DNA from: Bdellovibrio sp. SKB1291214
Lineage (GTDB): Bacteria; Bdellovibrionota; Bdellovibrionia; Bdellovibrionales; Bdellovibrionaceae
Assembly: GCF_002209355.2 (NCBI RefSeq)
Contig: NZ_CP106855.1
Location: forward strand, 3,472,001-3,536,000
Length of the DNA stretch: 64,000 bases
Direction of reading: 5' to 3'
Made by a program: the position numbers and the translations under genes. The notes under the pieces were generated by a model. The model searched no databases. It was not told the origin of the DNA and saw only the letters and a list, made by a program, of their open reading frames with translations. Below, piece by piece: positions 15,684 to 23,893 of the stretch; the stretch's first letter is position 1, and the number at the start of each line of letters is the position of its first letter.

Positions 15684-16977
15684 ATTCACTGTCCTCTTGA
15701 TTATCAGTCTGTCGACTTTTTTTAAAGTATAAAATTGCAGTAGCGGCCAAGCTGCGCTGTCTTTGGCAGAATTGACCGTTTTTTTGGTTCTTAGAGCCTG
15801 TAGCCTCTTTGTGAACGAACATACAGCCACCGCCGCACAGGAAACGAGCCCAGCAGGTCTGACAGTTGTTTTGTTCAATCAAGTTTTGGGAGTATTTATC
15901 CAGAGACTGTGGTGAAACCTCAGTGCCTTGGCCGACCTTTTCAGCGCTGTTGCCCACGTCCCATGGGCACGTGAATAGGTTATTGCGGGCATCCACCACT
16001 AACAGTGATTTTCCAGCACCACAGAAGTTTTCTGTACGACGTTGTTCATCCAACGCTTGAAAGACGCGATTAAAAAAGCTGATTTTGCGTAAAGCGGCCT
16101 CTCCACCAGCATTGTAAGCCATCGCTGCGATCAGGGTCATCTCGCGTGTGAAAAGATCGCTGGCTTCCTGATTCATATCCGAAACGCTGTAGGTGAATTC
16201 GTAGGCATCCGCCGGGAATTGGCAGTAAAATTTGTAAGCCTCAACGACGTTCCTGTTGCTGGCAGTGAATACACCGTGCAAAGTGATCGATCCCAGTTTT
16301 TCTTTGCGAGCAAAAAGTTTGTGCAAGCCTTCGATCACAACAGCAGTGCTTCCTTGGCCGTTTTTCATTGGACGAGCGACATCGTTTCGTTCAGCGGCCC
16401 CATCGATACTGACAGAGACATTGCATTTGATTTCTTCCAGCAATGCGATGTTTTCATCTGTAAGCAAAGTTCCATTCGTCACGATGGAGAATCGGGTCGT
16501 CAGATTGCGACCTGCCGTCATCAGTTTTACGTAGTTTGCAATCGCACGAATGCCTTCTGGGTAAAGCAGGGGCTCCCCACCGATAAAGCTAATGCGGAAA
16601 ATTCCGGTATCGGGCAAACGATCCAAAAAGAATTTTAACTGCGGCAATGTTTTTTCAATGTTGATTTTTGTTTGTGGCGAACCATATGTACCGTCACCAC
16701 CAGCGGCGCAATAAGTACATTTCAAGTTGCAGATTTGAGTAACGTTGATAGTGAGCGAACGGATTTCGCGAGCAACTTGAGTCGTCGTAACATCGGGATT
16801 AATCTCGTCATTCCAGTCAATCAAGACGGACTGAAGGGAGTCATCGGACGGGGAGTTCATCTCACCCCACAGCTCTTCGGAGATATCTGCGACCTCAAGA
16901 TTTCGCGCGTGGAAAGCTACGGGGGATTCCCCCGGCGCACGAAAAGCAATGATGTCATTTTGTCTCCGAATTTCCAT
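15670..16977 (-). CDS. Radical SAM/SPASM peptide maturase
   Basis: 435 residues. The radical SAM cluster motif CNLKCTYC has Cys83, Cys87 and Cys90; GGEP follows near 133-136. The C-terminal SPASM domain has Cys319, 337, 372, 375, 381, 385 and 404, matching the CX2CX5CX3C core for auxiliary 4Fe-4S clusters. SPASM enzymes commonly modify peptides by forming thioether or carbon-carbon links. About 70 residues precede the core and might be a peptide-recognition region; I cannot show that. It overlaps the 35-residue peptide gene by 14 bases. The start is the first ATG after an in-frame stop; no good ribosome site precedes it. First gene of the four-gene operon. Confidence 0.9.
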   Translation of the reverse strand: MEIRRQNDIIAFRAPGESPVAFHARNLEVADISEELWGEMNSPSDDSLQSVLIDWNDEINPDVTTTQVAREIRSLTINVTQICNLKCTYCAAGGDGTYGSPQTKINIEKTLPQLKFFLDRLPDTGIFRISFIGGEPLLYPEGIRAIANYVKLMTAGRNLTTRFSIVTNGTLLTDENIALLEEIKCNVSVSIDGAAERNDVARPMKNGQGSTAVVIEGLHKLFARKEKLGSITLHGVFTASNRNVVEAYKFYCQFPADAYEFTYSVSDMNQEASDLFTREMTLIAAMAYNAGGEAALRKISFFNRVFQALDEQRRTENFCGAGKSLLVVDARNNLFTCPWDVGNSAEKVGQGTEVSPQSLDKYSQNLIEQNNCQTCWARFLCGGGCMFVHKEATGSKNQKNGQFCQRQRSLAATAILYFKKSRQTDNQEDSEYGKH

Positions 16978-17247
16978 ATGGCAGAACTAAGCAATAGACG
17001 TACCACTTTCAGAAGTTTCTGGTGGAAATTTTTGCGAGTGATTTCATACACTTAGGTTTGGTAATTTGGGTGCGATGTGTTGCAAGTGGGTGCAAAAGGA
17101 ACCGCCATTCGAGTAATCCTTACTAGACGGGTGCGCCACACCTTTGAATGGAAGTGCTTTTAAGAGGGGAAAACCTCACTACCTAGGTCGGTCGTTCCGC
17201 AAAATATTAATTTGTTTCGTGTTTATTCTGAGGCATCCTAAACGGGT

Positions 17248-18231
17248 ATGTCATTCTCCATAAAATTCTGGGGCGTTCGCGGCTCATTGCCGTCGTCTCC
17301 ACCACCTACAGTTTGGGCGCAACACATCGAAGGGGTTCTTCAGAACTTTTTTTCGAGTGGTCATCATGGTGCCCACCAAGTGTCTTCGTACATTCGGGGG
17401 CAGGAAGTTCCTGTTGTGGGTGGTTACGGTTCAGCCACAACTTGTGTTGAACTTAATTATGGAAATGATCAAATTATCATCGATGGTGGAAGTGGAATTC
17501 GGTCGATCAGTGAAAGAATTCTTAAAGGCACCGCGCCTCGCAAAAAAGGTCCTTACCACATTTTCATGACTCATTTTCATTGGGATCATGTCATCGGTTT
17601 GCCATTCTTTGTTCCGCATTTTATTCCGGGTGAAGAAATTCATTACTATGCTGTGCAACCAGAACTGGAATCTTTGATTCGCGGTTTATTTAAAAAACCG
17701 TACTTCCCAGTTCCGTTCGAGGCTTTGCAGGCGAAAATTCACTTCCATGTCTTGGAGCCTCGTAAGCCTATTCACGTGGGTGAATTTAAAGTGACACCTT
17801 ATCAGCTCGATCATCCAGATCCATGTTGGGGATTTAAAGTTGAAGCCGGCGGGAAATCATACGCCCACTGTGTGGATACTGAAGGCACGCGTGTAACCCA
17901 AGAAGATCTGGGCGCTGATCTGCCGTTATATCAAGATATCGATGTGATGTATTTCGACGCTCAATACACATTGCCTGAGCTTGCCGAGAAAGCAAACTGG
18001 GGTCATAGTGCTGCACAAGTTGGTTTGGAGATCGCCTTCCGGGAAGGCATTAAGCGTGTTTTATTTGCGCATCATGATCCCGGCGCACGCACTGATCATG
18101 TCTTAGAACTACGTCGTCAAACACGAGAGTACTATGAATCAGTGGCTCGCGCCTTGGCATCTAATAATGAACAAATCCCAACAGTCGAGTGGGATTTCGC
18201 CCACGAAGGTTTAGAAATCGTACTTAGGTAA
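17248..18231 (+). CDS. MBL-fold metallo-hydrolase
   Basis: 327 residues. The metallo-beta-lactamase metal motif appears as THFHWDH near residue 110, with further ligands likely at His/Asp in YAHCVDTEG and AHHDPG near the C-terminus; IIDGGSG comes before. The overall form, opening SIKFWGVRGSLP, fits the PhnP/class II phosphodiesterase-like branch that cleaves phosphodiester or cyclic nucleotide substrates, but the substrate cannot be assigned. Transcribed away from the radical SAM operon. The stop codon lies within a 60-base palindrome. Confidence 0.88.
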   Translation: MSFSIKFWGVRGSLPSSPPPTVWAQHIEGVLQNFFSSGHHGAHQVSSYIRGQEVPVVGGYGSATTCVELNYGNDQIIIDGGSGIRSISERILKGTAPRKKGPYHIFMTHFHWDHVIGLPFFVPHFIPGEEIHYYAVQPELESLIRGLFKKPYFPVPFEALQAKIHFHVLEPRKPIHVGEFKVTPYQLDHPDPCWGFKVEAGGKSYAHCVDTEGTRVTQEDLGADLPLYQDIDVMYFDAQYTLPELAEKANWGHSAAQVGLEIAFREGIKRVLFAHHDPGARTDHVLELRRQTREYYESVARALASNNEQIPTVEWDFAHEGLEIVLR

Positions 18232-18286
18232 CAGTTCCCTTTTTTAGGATCGCGCAGACGCGCTCCTAAAAAAGGGAACTGTTACC
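18227..18286. terminator. 60-base near-perfect palindrome between convergent genes
   Basis: The arms GGTAACAGTTCCCTTTTTT and its complement flank AGGATCGCG/CGCGCTCCT; only one pair in each 28-base arm is mismatched. It contains the stop codon of the MBL-fold gene and ends seven bases before the stop of the PBP gene. The internal T/A runs would let it terminate both genes, but the G/C arm outside the T-run is more than a terminator needs. Confidence 0.7.
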
Positions 18287-18292
18287 TGGGGC

Positions 18293-20608
18293 TTAAGGTT
18301 CGGTGCCTTTTCTGAAAATCAATTCTACAGAGGTTGGATCAAAGGGTGCTTGAACTGCGTTCAGTGCTTTCAAAGTATCTTCGTCCAAAGTCACTTTCAC
18401 GGTTCCTTCTGGCCATGCGAAATCATCGGCAGGATAACGGCTGCCGATTTTCTTCATAAAGTCTGTCCAAACGGGAACACCACCGCTTGCGCCGGTTAGT
18501 TTATGTTGAAGATTGTTATCGTAACCCACCCAAACAATTGTCGTTAAGTAAGGTGTAAAGCCACTGAACCAGGCATCTTTGTTATCGTTTGTTGTTCCAG
18601 TTTTACCAGCCGCGGGGTTTGTAAATCCGTTTAAAGGAATCGCGCGACCCGAGCCAGAAATGATGACTTGTTTCATCATGCTGATCAGGCTTGCAACGGT
18701 TGCCGGGTCTTCGACTTGGCGATCATTCGGGTTGAAAGTGTACACTTCTTTGCCGTCAGCGTTTAGTGCTTTGCGAACAAAGGAAATATCTTTACGAAGT
18801 CCCATGTTGGCGATGGTCATATAGCTTTGTAAGACCTCCCGCGGATACATTTCAAATGCACCCAGAGTCAGAGATGGAAAAGCTTTTAATTCTGAATCCA
18901 CGCCGAATTTATGAGCGATATCGACGATGTTACCAAGACCCACTTGCATGCCTAGGTTTACCGTCGCCGCATTCATGGAATTTTTTAGTGCGTAAAACAT
19001 CGGAACTTGGCCGTAATATTTTTTGCCATAATTTTCCGGCGCCCATGTTTGACCTTCATACTTGATGGACTGTTTTTCATCGTTCAAAAGCGTGATCGGG
19101 GAGAATGGTTTTCCCTCTGGGGTTTCGTTCATTAATGCTGTTAGATAAACGAATGGTTTCATCGTGGATCCGACCTGACGATGACCATCGATGGCGCGAT
19201 TAAACTGAGTCATTCTGTAATTTCGACCGCCGACCACAACATTGACTAAGCCAGAGCGATTGTCGCCGACAAGAACGATGCCCTCAAGGCTACTGCCTTT
19301 TTCCTTTAGTCCCTTGATGTGCTTATTGGATTTTTCAAGATTGTCTAAGTGATTGCGCAAAGATTCTTGAGCAGCTTGTTGAGCTTCCAAATCCAACGCT
19401 GTGTAAATACGCAAACCTTCAACAGGAATTTTTAAAGAGTCCAATTGCTTACGAACGGCATCTAAATAGTAGGGAGCTGTTTCGGTCGCTAATGTCACCG
19501 GAGCTGACGGAAGTGAAGCTTTCGCGGCCTCTGCCATCTGCGATTCCGTGATAAAGTCCAAGCCCTTCATTTTATCCAAAACCAAACGACGACGGCGTTC
19601 TGCATTTGCAGGTTTTTTGAAAGGATTGTAAAGACCCGGACTGTTTACGATTGCAGCTAACAAAGAACACTCATGAAGTTCCAGATCGCTCAGTTCCTTA
19701 TTAAAGTAGTAACGAGCGGCTGCACCGTAACCGCGAACTTGGAAGGGGCCGTTTTGTCCCATATAGATCACGTTCAGATAGGTCTCAAGAATTTCATCTT
19801 TGTTAAAGCGCGATTCCAACAGGATCGACATGATGAATTCATTGTATTTTCTTTTGAACGTTCGTTCGCTGGTTAAAAAATAATTCTTAACCAACTGCTG
19901 AGTAATGGTGCTGCCACCCTCTTTGCGACCCGTAGTGATGTTTTTTACGATCGCACGCATGATGCCTTTTATGCTAATCCCGCCGTGTTCTAGAAACTGG
20001 GCGTCTTCAATGGCCATGATCGCGTTGGAGCAAGTCGGTGGTACTTCACCCAATGTCACGGTTTTTTGCATTAAAGGTTCGTTACCAATGTACTGCGCCA
20101 AAAGAGGTGCTTCGCCGAAAGCGGAGGGAACTTCCTGGAAAGGTGCGCCAAGCAGGATTTTCGAGATAGTGTTGTCGTTCTGAAAAACCAAAACCTGAAT
20201 AGAACTATCGACTTTGTCAGTTTCAACATCTTTGTTCACCCAGGCAAAACAGCCGACTTGGTTTTCATCAAGTTGCAATTGCAGGCGCGCGCTGCATTGC
20301 TCACGGGTCGCAAGAAAGTAATCTCCCTGTAAAAGACGTTGATCATAGTCGCGCCGACGGAAGTTTTGCTTTAAGAACGCGTTTTCCACAATCTCAGAGT
20401 TGGAACTATTGCGAACGCTGAACACCCGCGGACCTGCATAGTATTCTGTGGGCACAATGAAGCGTTTGGATTCAAGCTTCTGTGACATCTCTTTTTCGAG
20501 AGAGAAATAGGAATAAACACCAACCCCAAGACCCGCGATGATTGCGAGCGTCACAAGGATTGTAAATCGAATTAAAATAGTCTTTAATCTTGGTCGCAAC
20601 ATGCACAT
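18293..20608 (-). CDS. mrcB: Class A penicillin-binding protein, PBP1b type
   Basis: 771 residues; bifunctional peptidoglycan glycosyltransferase and transpeptidase, anchored by one N-terminal membrane segment (about residues 12-35) with the body in the periplasm. A UB2H-like region precedes the glycosyltransferase domain, which shows the catalytic EDAQFLEHGGI and GRKEGGSTITQQLVKN. The transpeptidase domain has SxxK as STMKPF, SxN as SMNAAT and KTG as KTGTTN. The UB2H region and motif spacing favour PBP1b over PBP1a. ATGs exist at 20608 and 20602; an in-frame GTG at 20632 is also possible, and none has a strong ribosome site. Confidence 0.9.
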   Translation of the reverse strand: MCMLRPRLKTILIRFTILVTLAIIAGLGVGVYSYFSLEKEMSQKLESKRFIVPTEYYAGPRVFSVRNSSNSEIVENAFLKQNFRRRDYDQRLLQGDYFLATREQCSARLQLQLDENQVGCFAWVNKDVETDKVDSSIQVLVFQNDNTISKILLGAPFQEVPSAFGEAPLLAQYIGNEPLMQKTVTLGEVPPTCSNAIMAIEDAQFLEHGGISIKGIMRAIVKNITTGRKEGGSTITQQLVKNYFLTSERTFKRKYNEFIMSILLESRFNKDEILETYLNVIYMGQNGPFQVRGYGAAARYYFNKELSDLELHECSLLAAIVNSPGLYNPFKKPANAERRRRLVLDKMKGLDFITESQMAEAAKASLPSAPVTLATETAPYYLDAVRKQLDSLKIPVEGLRIYTALDLEAQQAAQESLRNHLDNLEKSNKHIKGLKEKGSSLEGIVLVGDNRSGLVNVVVGGRNYRMTQFNRAIDGHRQVGSTMKPFVYLTALMNETPEGKPFSPITLLNDEKQSIKYEGQTWAPENYGKKYYGQVPMFYALKNSMNAATVNLGMQVGLGNIVDIAHKFGVDSELKAFPSLTLGAFEMYPREVLQSYMTIANMGLRKDISFVRKALNADGKEVYTFNPNDRQVEDPATVASLISMMKQVIISGSGRAIPLNGFTNPAAGKTGTTNDNKDAWFSGFTPYLTTIVWVGYDNNLQHKLTGASGGVPVWTDFMKKIGSRYPADDFAWPEGTVKVTLDEDTLKALNAVQAPFDPTSVELIFRKGTEP

Positions 20609-20665
20609 AAGAGTAGTACGAAATATAGACACTGTTGAAGTGTTTTTTCGTGAAAGGGATAAGTT

Positions 20666-21271
20666 GTGGCTAAGAAGAAATCTTCTGCAAAGAAAGCCGT
20701 AAAAAAAGTCGTTAAAAAAGTCGCGAAAAAAGTTTCCAAAAAAACGCCGGCAAAGAAAACTTCTGCAAAAAAACCTGTAGTTAAAAAGTCTCCTACAAAG
20801 AAGGCAGCTCCTAAGGCTGCAAAGAAATCTGCGCCGAAAAAGGCCGTTGCGAAAAAGGCAGCGTCACCTAAAAAAACTGTCAAAGCACCTGTTAAAAAGG
20901 CATCTGAAGCAGTAAAACCTTCGGCATCACATTTAGTGACAAAGCCAGCTGCCAAAAAGTTGGTGGATTTAAAGAATTTTGTATCTCCGTTGGATGATCG
21001 CTTGATCGTGCAAACTGCAGATTCCGAACGTATGACGGCTGGTGGACTTTATATTCCTGATACAGTCGCAGATGTTTCCGGCAACTTGCATGGAACTGTG
21101 GTGGCTGTGGGACGTGGTCATGTAAATAAAAAAGGCCATCTTCGTCCGATGGAACTAAAAGTGGGGGACAAGGTTGTGTTCTCACAATACTCTGGTTCAA
21201 AAATCAATCTTCAAAATGAAGACCTAATCATCCTTCGCGAAACTGAAGTGATGGGTGTGGTAGAAAAGTAA
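20666..21271 (+). CDS. GroES-type co-chaperonin domain with histone H1-like Lys/Ala N-terminal tail
   Basis: 201 residues from a GTG start. Residues 1 to about 105 are a low-complexity Lys/Ala/Pro/Ser region (units such as AKKVSKKTPAKK) like histone H1 or AlgP tails. Residues about 105-201 are a GroES/Cpn10 fold: SPLDDRLIV, the mobile loop region with AGGLYIPD, GTVVAVGRG, KVGDKVVFS and a final LRETEVMGVVE. Canonical GroES is about 95 residues and precedes groEL; no groEL follows here. The tail would bind nucleic acid or polyanions, so this may be a chaperonin cap tied to the nucleoid or simply a divergent paralogue. The A-rich codons of the tail are a natural spot for slippage, but the frame is intact. 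Confidence 0.85.
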   Translation: MAKKKSSAKKAVKKVVKKVAKKVSKKTPAKKTSAKKPVVKKSPTKKAAPKAAKKSAPKKAVAKKAASPKKTVKAPVKKASEAVKPSASHLVTKPAAKKLVDLKNFVSPLDDRLIVQTADSERMTAGGLYIPDTVADVSGNLHGTVVAVGRGHVNKKGHLRPMELKVGDKVVFSQYSGSKINLQNEDLIILRETEVMGVVEK

Positions 21272-21281
21272 AGGAATGCGA

Positions 21282-21815
21282 ATGTTGAAAACACATTTTC
21301 TAAAAGTGTTGGGTCTTTCTATCGTTTTGACGTCCACAGTGGCGCAAGCGATGTCATTGGATTGGTCGGGCGGCTATCGTGCAGAATGGATCGAAGTAGA
21401 CAGACCTTCTTTGGGTAATCCTTCTCAACGTAAAGCGTACGGTCTTAATTACTTGTATTTAAATCCAAAAATTATCGCGGCGGACGGTATCAACATCATA
21501 TCTCGCGTTGATATCTTCAACAGCGATATCTATCCAGGTTCACAATTGGGTGGTATTTGGGGTTCGAACAACTCTGCGAGCACTGCCACTTCCGGAACTC
21601 AAGGTTTTGGTAACGTGACGGCAAGCCAGCTCTATTTGAATGTGAATCAAGAATTTGGTTCCTTAGAGTTGGGACGCGTACCCTTCGATTTCGGTATGGG
21701 TATGATGTACTCAGGTGGAAAAGGCCCCTTCGATCACTGGTTGAACACTCGTGATATGGTTGCTTACAAAATTATCGTGGGCGACTGGTTCTTGAAACCG
21801 ATGTTGGGTCGTTAA
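21282..21815 (+). CDS. N-terminal part of an outer-membrane protein, apparently truncated
   Basis: Signal peptide MLKTHFLKVLGLSIVLTSTVAQA, then barrel-like strands (SLDWSGGYRAEW, QLYLNVNQEFGSLELGRVPFDFG) reminiscent of porins or alginate-export-type barrels. It ends abruptly at residue 178 (WFLKPMLGR) with no terminal aromatic strand, two bases before the aconitase fragment begins in another frame. Most likely the 5' part of a longer gene joined to an aconitase gene by deletion or misassembly. Start at 21282 is chosen because AAAGGA is six bases upstream; the ATG at 21276 abuts that site. Confidence 0.65.
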   Translation: MLKTHFLKVLGLSIVLTSTVAQAMSLDWSGGYRAEWIEVDRPSLGNPSQRKAYGLNYLYLNPKIIAADGINIISRVDIFNSDIYPGSQLGGIWGSNNSASTATSGTQGFGNVTASQLYLNVNQEFGSLELGRVPFDFGMGMMYSGGKGPFDHWLNTRDMVAYKIIVGDWFLKPMLGR

Positions 21816-21817
21816 GC

Positions 21818-23770
21818 ATGTTGATTCCTGAAGTGATTGGCTTCCGTTTGGAAGGTAAACTTAAAGAGGGCACGACGGCTACAGACTTGGTTCTAACAGT
21901 TACTCAAATGCTTCGTAAAAAAGGCGTGGTCGGTAAATTCGTTGAGTTCTATGGCCCAGGTTTAGAGGGTCTCTCTTTGGCGGATCGTGCAACCATCGCA
22001 AACATGGCTCCTGAGTATGGTGCGACTTGCGGTTTCTTCCCTATTGATGAAGAAACTATGAAGTACCTAAGACTCTCTGGTCGTGACAAAGAAACGGTCG
22101 ATCTTGTTGAGGCTTATGCCAAAGAAACAGGAATGTGGCGTACAAGTGATGATGAGCATTTCTTTTTCCATGATACGTTGAAATTGAATATGAGCGACGT
22201 GGTACCTTCTATTGCAGGTCCTAAACGTCCTCAAGATCGCGTGCTTTTGGATAAAGCCGCAAGCGATTTCACGGCAACGCTTTCTTCAGGATTTAGTGTG
22301 GCTGCAGATCATGCACCTAAAGCTAAATACAATACACCCGTTGAGGGCTCTAACTATCAGTTAGGCCACGGTGACGTCGTGATCGCTGCGATCACAAGCT
22401 GTACAAATACTTCGAATCCTTCTGTGATGATGGGGGCGGGGTTAGTTGCTAAGAAAGCCGTTGAAAAAGGTTTGAAAGTAAAACCTTGGGTGAAAACTTC
22501 TTTGGCTCCGGGATCACAAGTCGTCACTGATTATCTTGAAAATTCAGGTTTGCAAAAATATCTGGATCATTTGGGATTTAATCTGGTGGGTTATGGATGC
22601 ACTACATGTATCGGTAACTCGGGTCCATTGCCAGAACCGATTTCCCATGCGGTGGAAAAAGGCAATCTTGTCGTAGCTTCTGTTTTATCAGGGAATCGCA
22701 ACTTTGAAGGTCGTATTAATCCAAATGTGAAAGCAAACTACTTGGCATCGCCGATGTTGGTTGTGGCTTATGCGCTGGCGGGCTCCATGCAAATGGATAT
22801 TACTAAAGATCCGATCGGCGAAGATTCCCAAGGTAAGCCTGTTTTCTTAGACGATATTTGGCCAACAAATAAAGAAATCTATGACGTCGTTAATAAAACG
22901 GTTGAAACGAAAATGTTCGACAATCGTTATGGCAATGTATTTGAAGGTACTGAAGATTGGAAAAAAATCCAGACGACGACATCACAAACATATTCTTGGG
23001 ATGACAGCACGTACATCAAAAATCCTCCATACTTTAAAGGTATGCAGCGTGCTCCGGGGGCATTGGCAGGCGTAACAGGCGCACGTATTCTTGCGATTTT
23101 AGGTGATTCCATCACGACAGACCATATCTCTCCAGCGGGCAGTATCAAAAAAGATTCTCCTGCCGGCAAATTTTTGATGAGCAAGGGTGTGCAACCGGTG
23201 GATTTCAACTCCTATGGTTCCCGTCGTGGTAACGACGATGTGATGGTGCGCGGTACTTTCGCCAACATCCGCATTAAGAACGAAATGCTTAATGGTGTTG
23301 AAGGTGGGATGACGAAGTATGTTCCAACAGGGGAACAGATGTCGATCTTTGATGCTTCAGTGAAATACCAAGCAGACAAAACGCCTTTGATAGTTGTAGC
23401 GGGTAAGGAGTACGGTACGGGGTCTTCTCGTGACTGGGCTGCTAAAGGAACAACGTTGTTGGGCATTCGCGCAGTCATCGCTGAAAGCTTTGAGCGTATT
23501 CACAGATCTAACCTTGTTGGTATGGGTGTCCTGCCTTTGCAATTCCATGTGGGCATGGATCGCAAAACATTGGGATTAGACGGCACGGAAGTGTTGGATA
23601 TTGTGGGTATTGAGACGATGAAACCGCAACAGGATATTACGGTCCGAATCACTCGCTCTAACGGTAAAACCGAAGAGATTAAAGTGAAGTCCCGTGTCGA
23701 TACGGCGGTTGAATTGGAATACCTAAAAAATGGCGGTATTTTGCACTATGTTCTTAGAAAGCTAATGTAA
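21818..23770 (+). CDS. acnA: Aconitase A, lacking about 240 N-terminal residues
   Basis: 650 residues matching the AcnA/IRP1 family (full length about 890): it opens at MLIPEVIGFRLEGKL, an internal segment of the family, and runs to the natural C-terminus. The 4Fe-4S ligands remain (Cys195 in SCTNTSNPS; Cys261 and Cys264 in GYGCTTCIG), as does the swivel domain with GTGSSRDWAAKG. Comparison with E. coli AcnA cysteines 435, 501 and 504 gives a constant offset of 240. The missing part carries several active-site residues, so catalysis is doubtful. No ribosome site precedes the ATG. Normally a TCA-cycle enzyme (citrate to isocitrate). Confidence 0.88.
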   Translation: MLIPEVIGFRLEGKLKEGTTATDLVLTVTQMLRKKGVVGKFVEFYGPGLEGLSLADRATIANMAPEYGATCGFFPIDEETMKYLRLSGRDKETVDLVEAYAKETGMWRTSDDEHFFFHDTLKLNMSDVVPSIAGPKRPQDRVLLDKAASDFTATLSSGFSVAADHAPKAKYNTPVEGSNYQLGHGDVVIAAITSCTNTSNPSVMMGAGLVAKKAVEKGLKVKPWVKTSLAPGSQVVTDYLENSGLQKYLDHLGFNLVGYGCTTCIGNSGPLPEPISHAVEKGNLVVASVLSGNRNFEGRINPNVKANYLASPMLVVAYALAGSMQMDITKDPIGEDSQGKPVFLDDIWPTNKEIYDVVNKTVETKMFDNRYGNVFEGTEDWKKIQTTTSQTYSWDDSTYIKNPPYFKGMQRAPGALAGVTGARILAILGDSITTDHISPAGSIKKDSPAGKFLMSKGVQPVDFNSYGSRRGNDDVMVRGTFANIRIKNEMLNGVEGGMTKYVPTGEQMSIFDASVKYQADKTPLIVVAGKEYGTGSSRDWAAKGTTLLGIRAVIAESFERIHRSNLVGMGVLPLQFHVGMDRKTLGLDGTEVLDIVGIETMKPQQDITVRITRSNGKTEEIKVKSRVDTAVELEYLKNGGILHYVLRKLM

Positions 23771-23791
23771 GTTAAATATTTCGTAAAAATT

Positions 23792-23832
23792 CTGGACAGG
23801 CGTTTAATTTTTTTAAACTCCTGTCCAGTTTT
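23792..23832 (+). terminator. Terminator after the aconitase gene
   Basis: CTGGACAGG (23792-23800) pairs with CCTGTCCAG (23820-23828), with an inner GTTTAA/TTAAAC stem, then TTTT. It begins 21 bases past the stop. Confidence 0.9.
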
Positions 23833-23893
23833 CATTTTGTGAGCCCATGGTTTATCGATGACAATAGAGTTGTTACGTAAACGGAGTTACAAC

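Noticed and set aside
15576-15878. 100-codon frame that includes the 35-residue peptide
   Set aside because: The upstream 65 codons overlap the SPASM region of the radical SAM gene out of frame; the Shine-Dalgarno identifies the internal ATG at 15683 as the real start.
17070-17100. Sigma-54-like element on the minus strand upstream of the radical SAM gene (TTGCAC...TTGCA)
   Set aside because: The spacing is one base short and the obligatory GG at -24 is TT, so it fails the GG-N10-GC rule.
16978-17247. Possible small RNA or extra gene between the radical SAM and MBL genes
   Set aside because: Only a weak GAGG/CCTC hairpin and no clear promoter-terminator pair; taken as a divergent promoter region.
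20670-20955. Phe/Ala-rich antisense frame opposite the Lys/Ala tail of the GroES fusion
   Set aside because: It is the mirror of A-rich Lys codons; repetitive composition without any domain.
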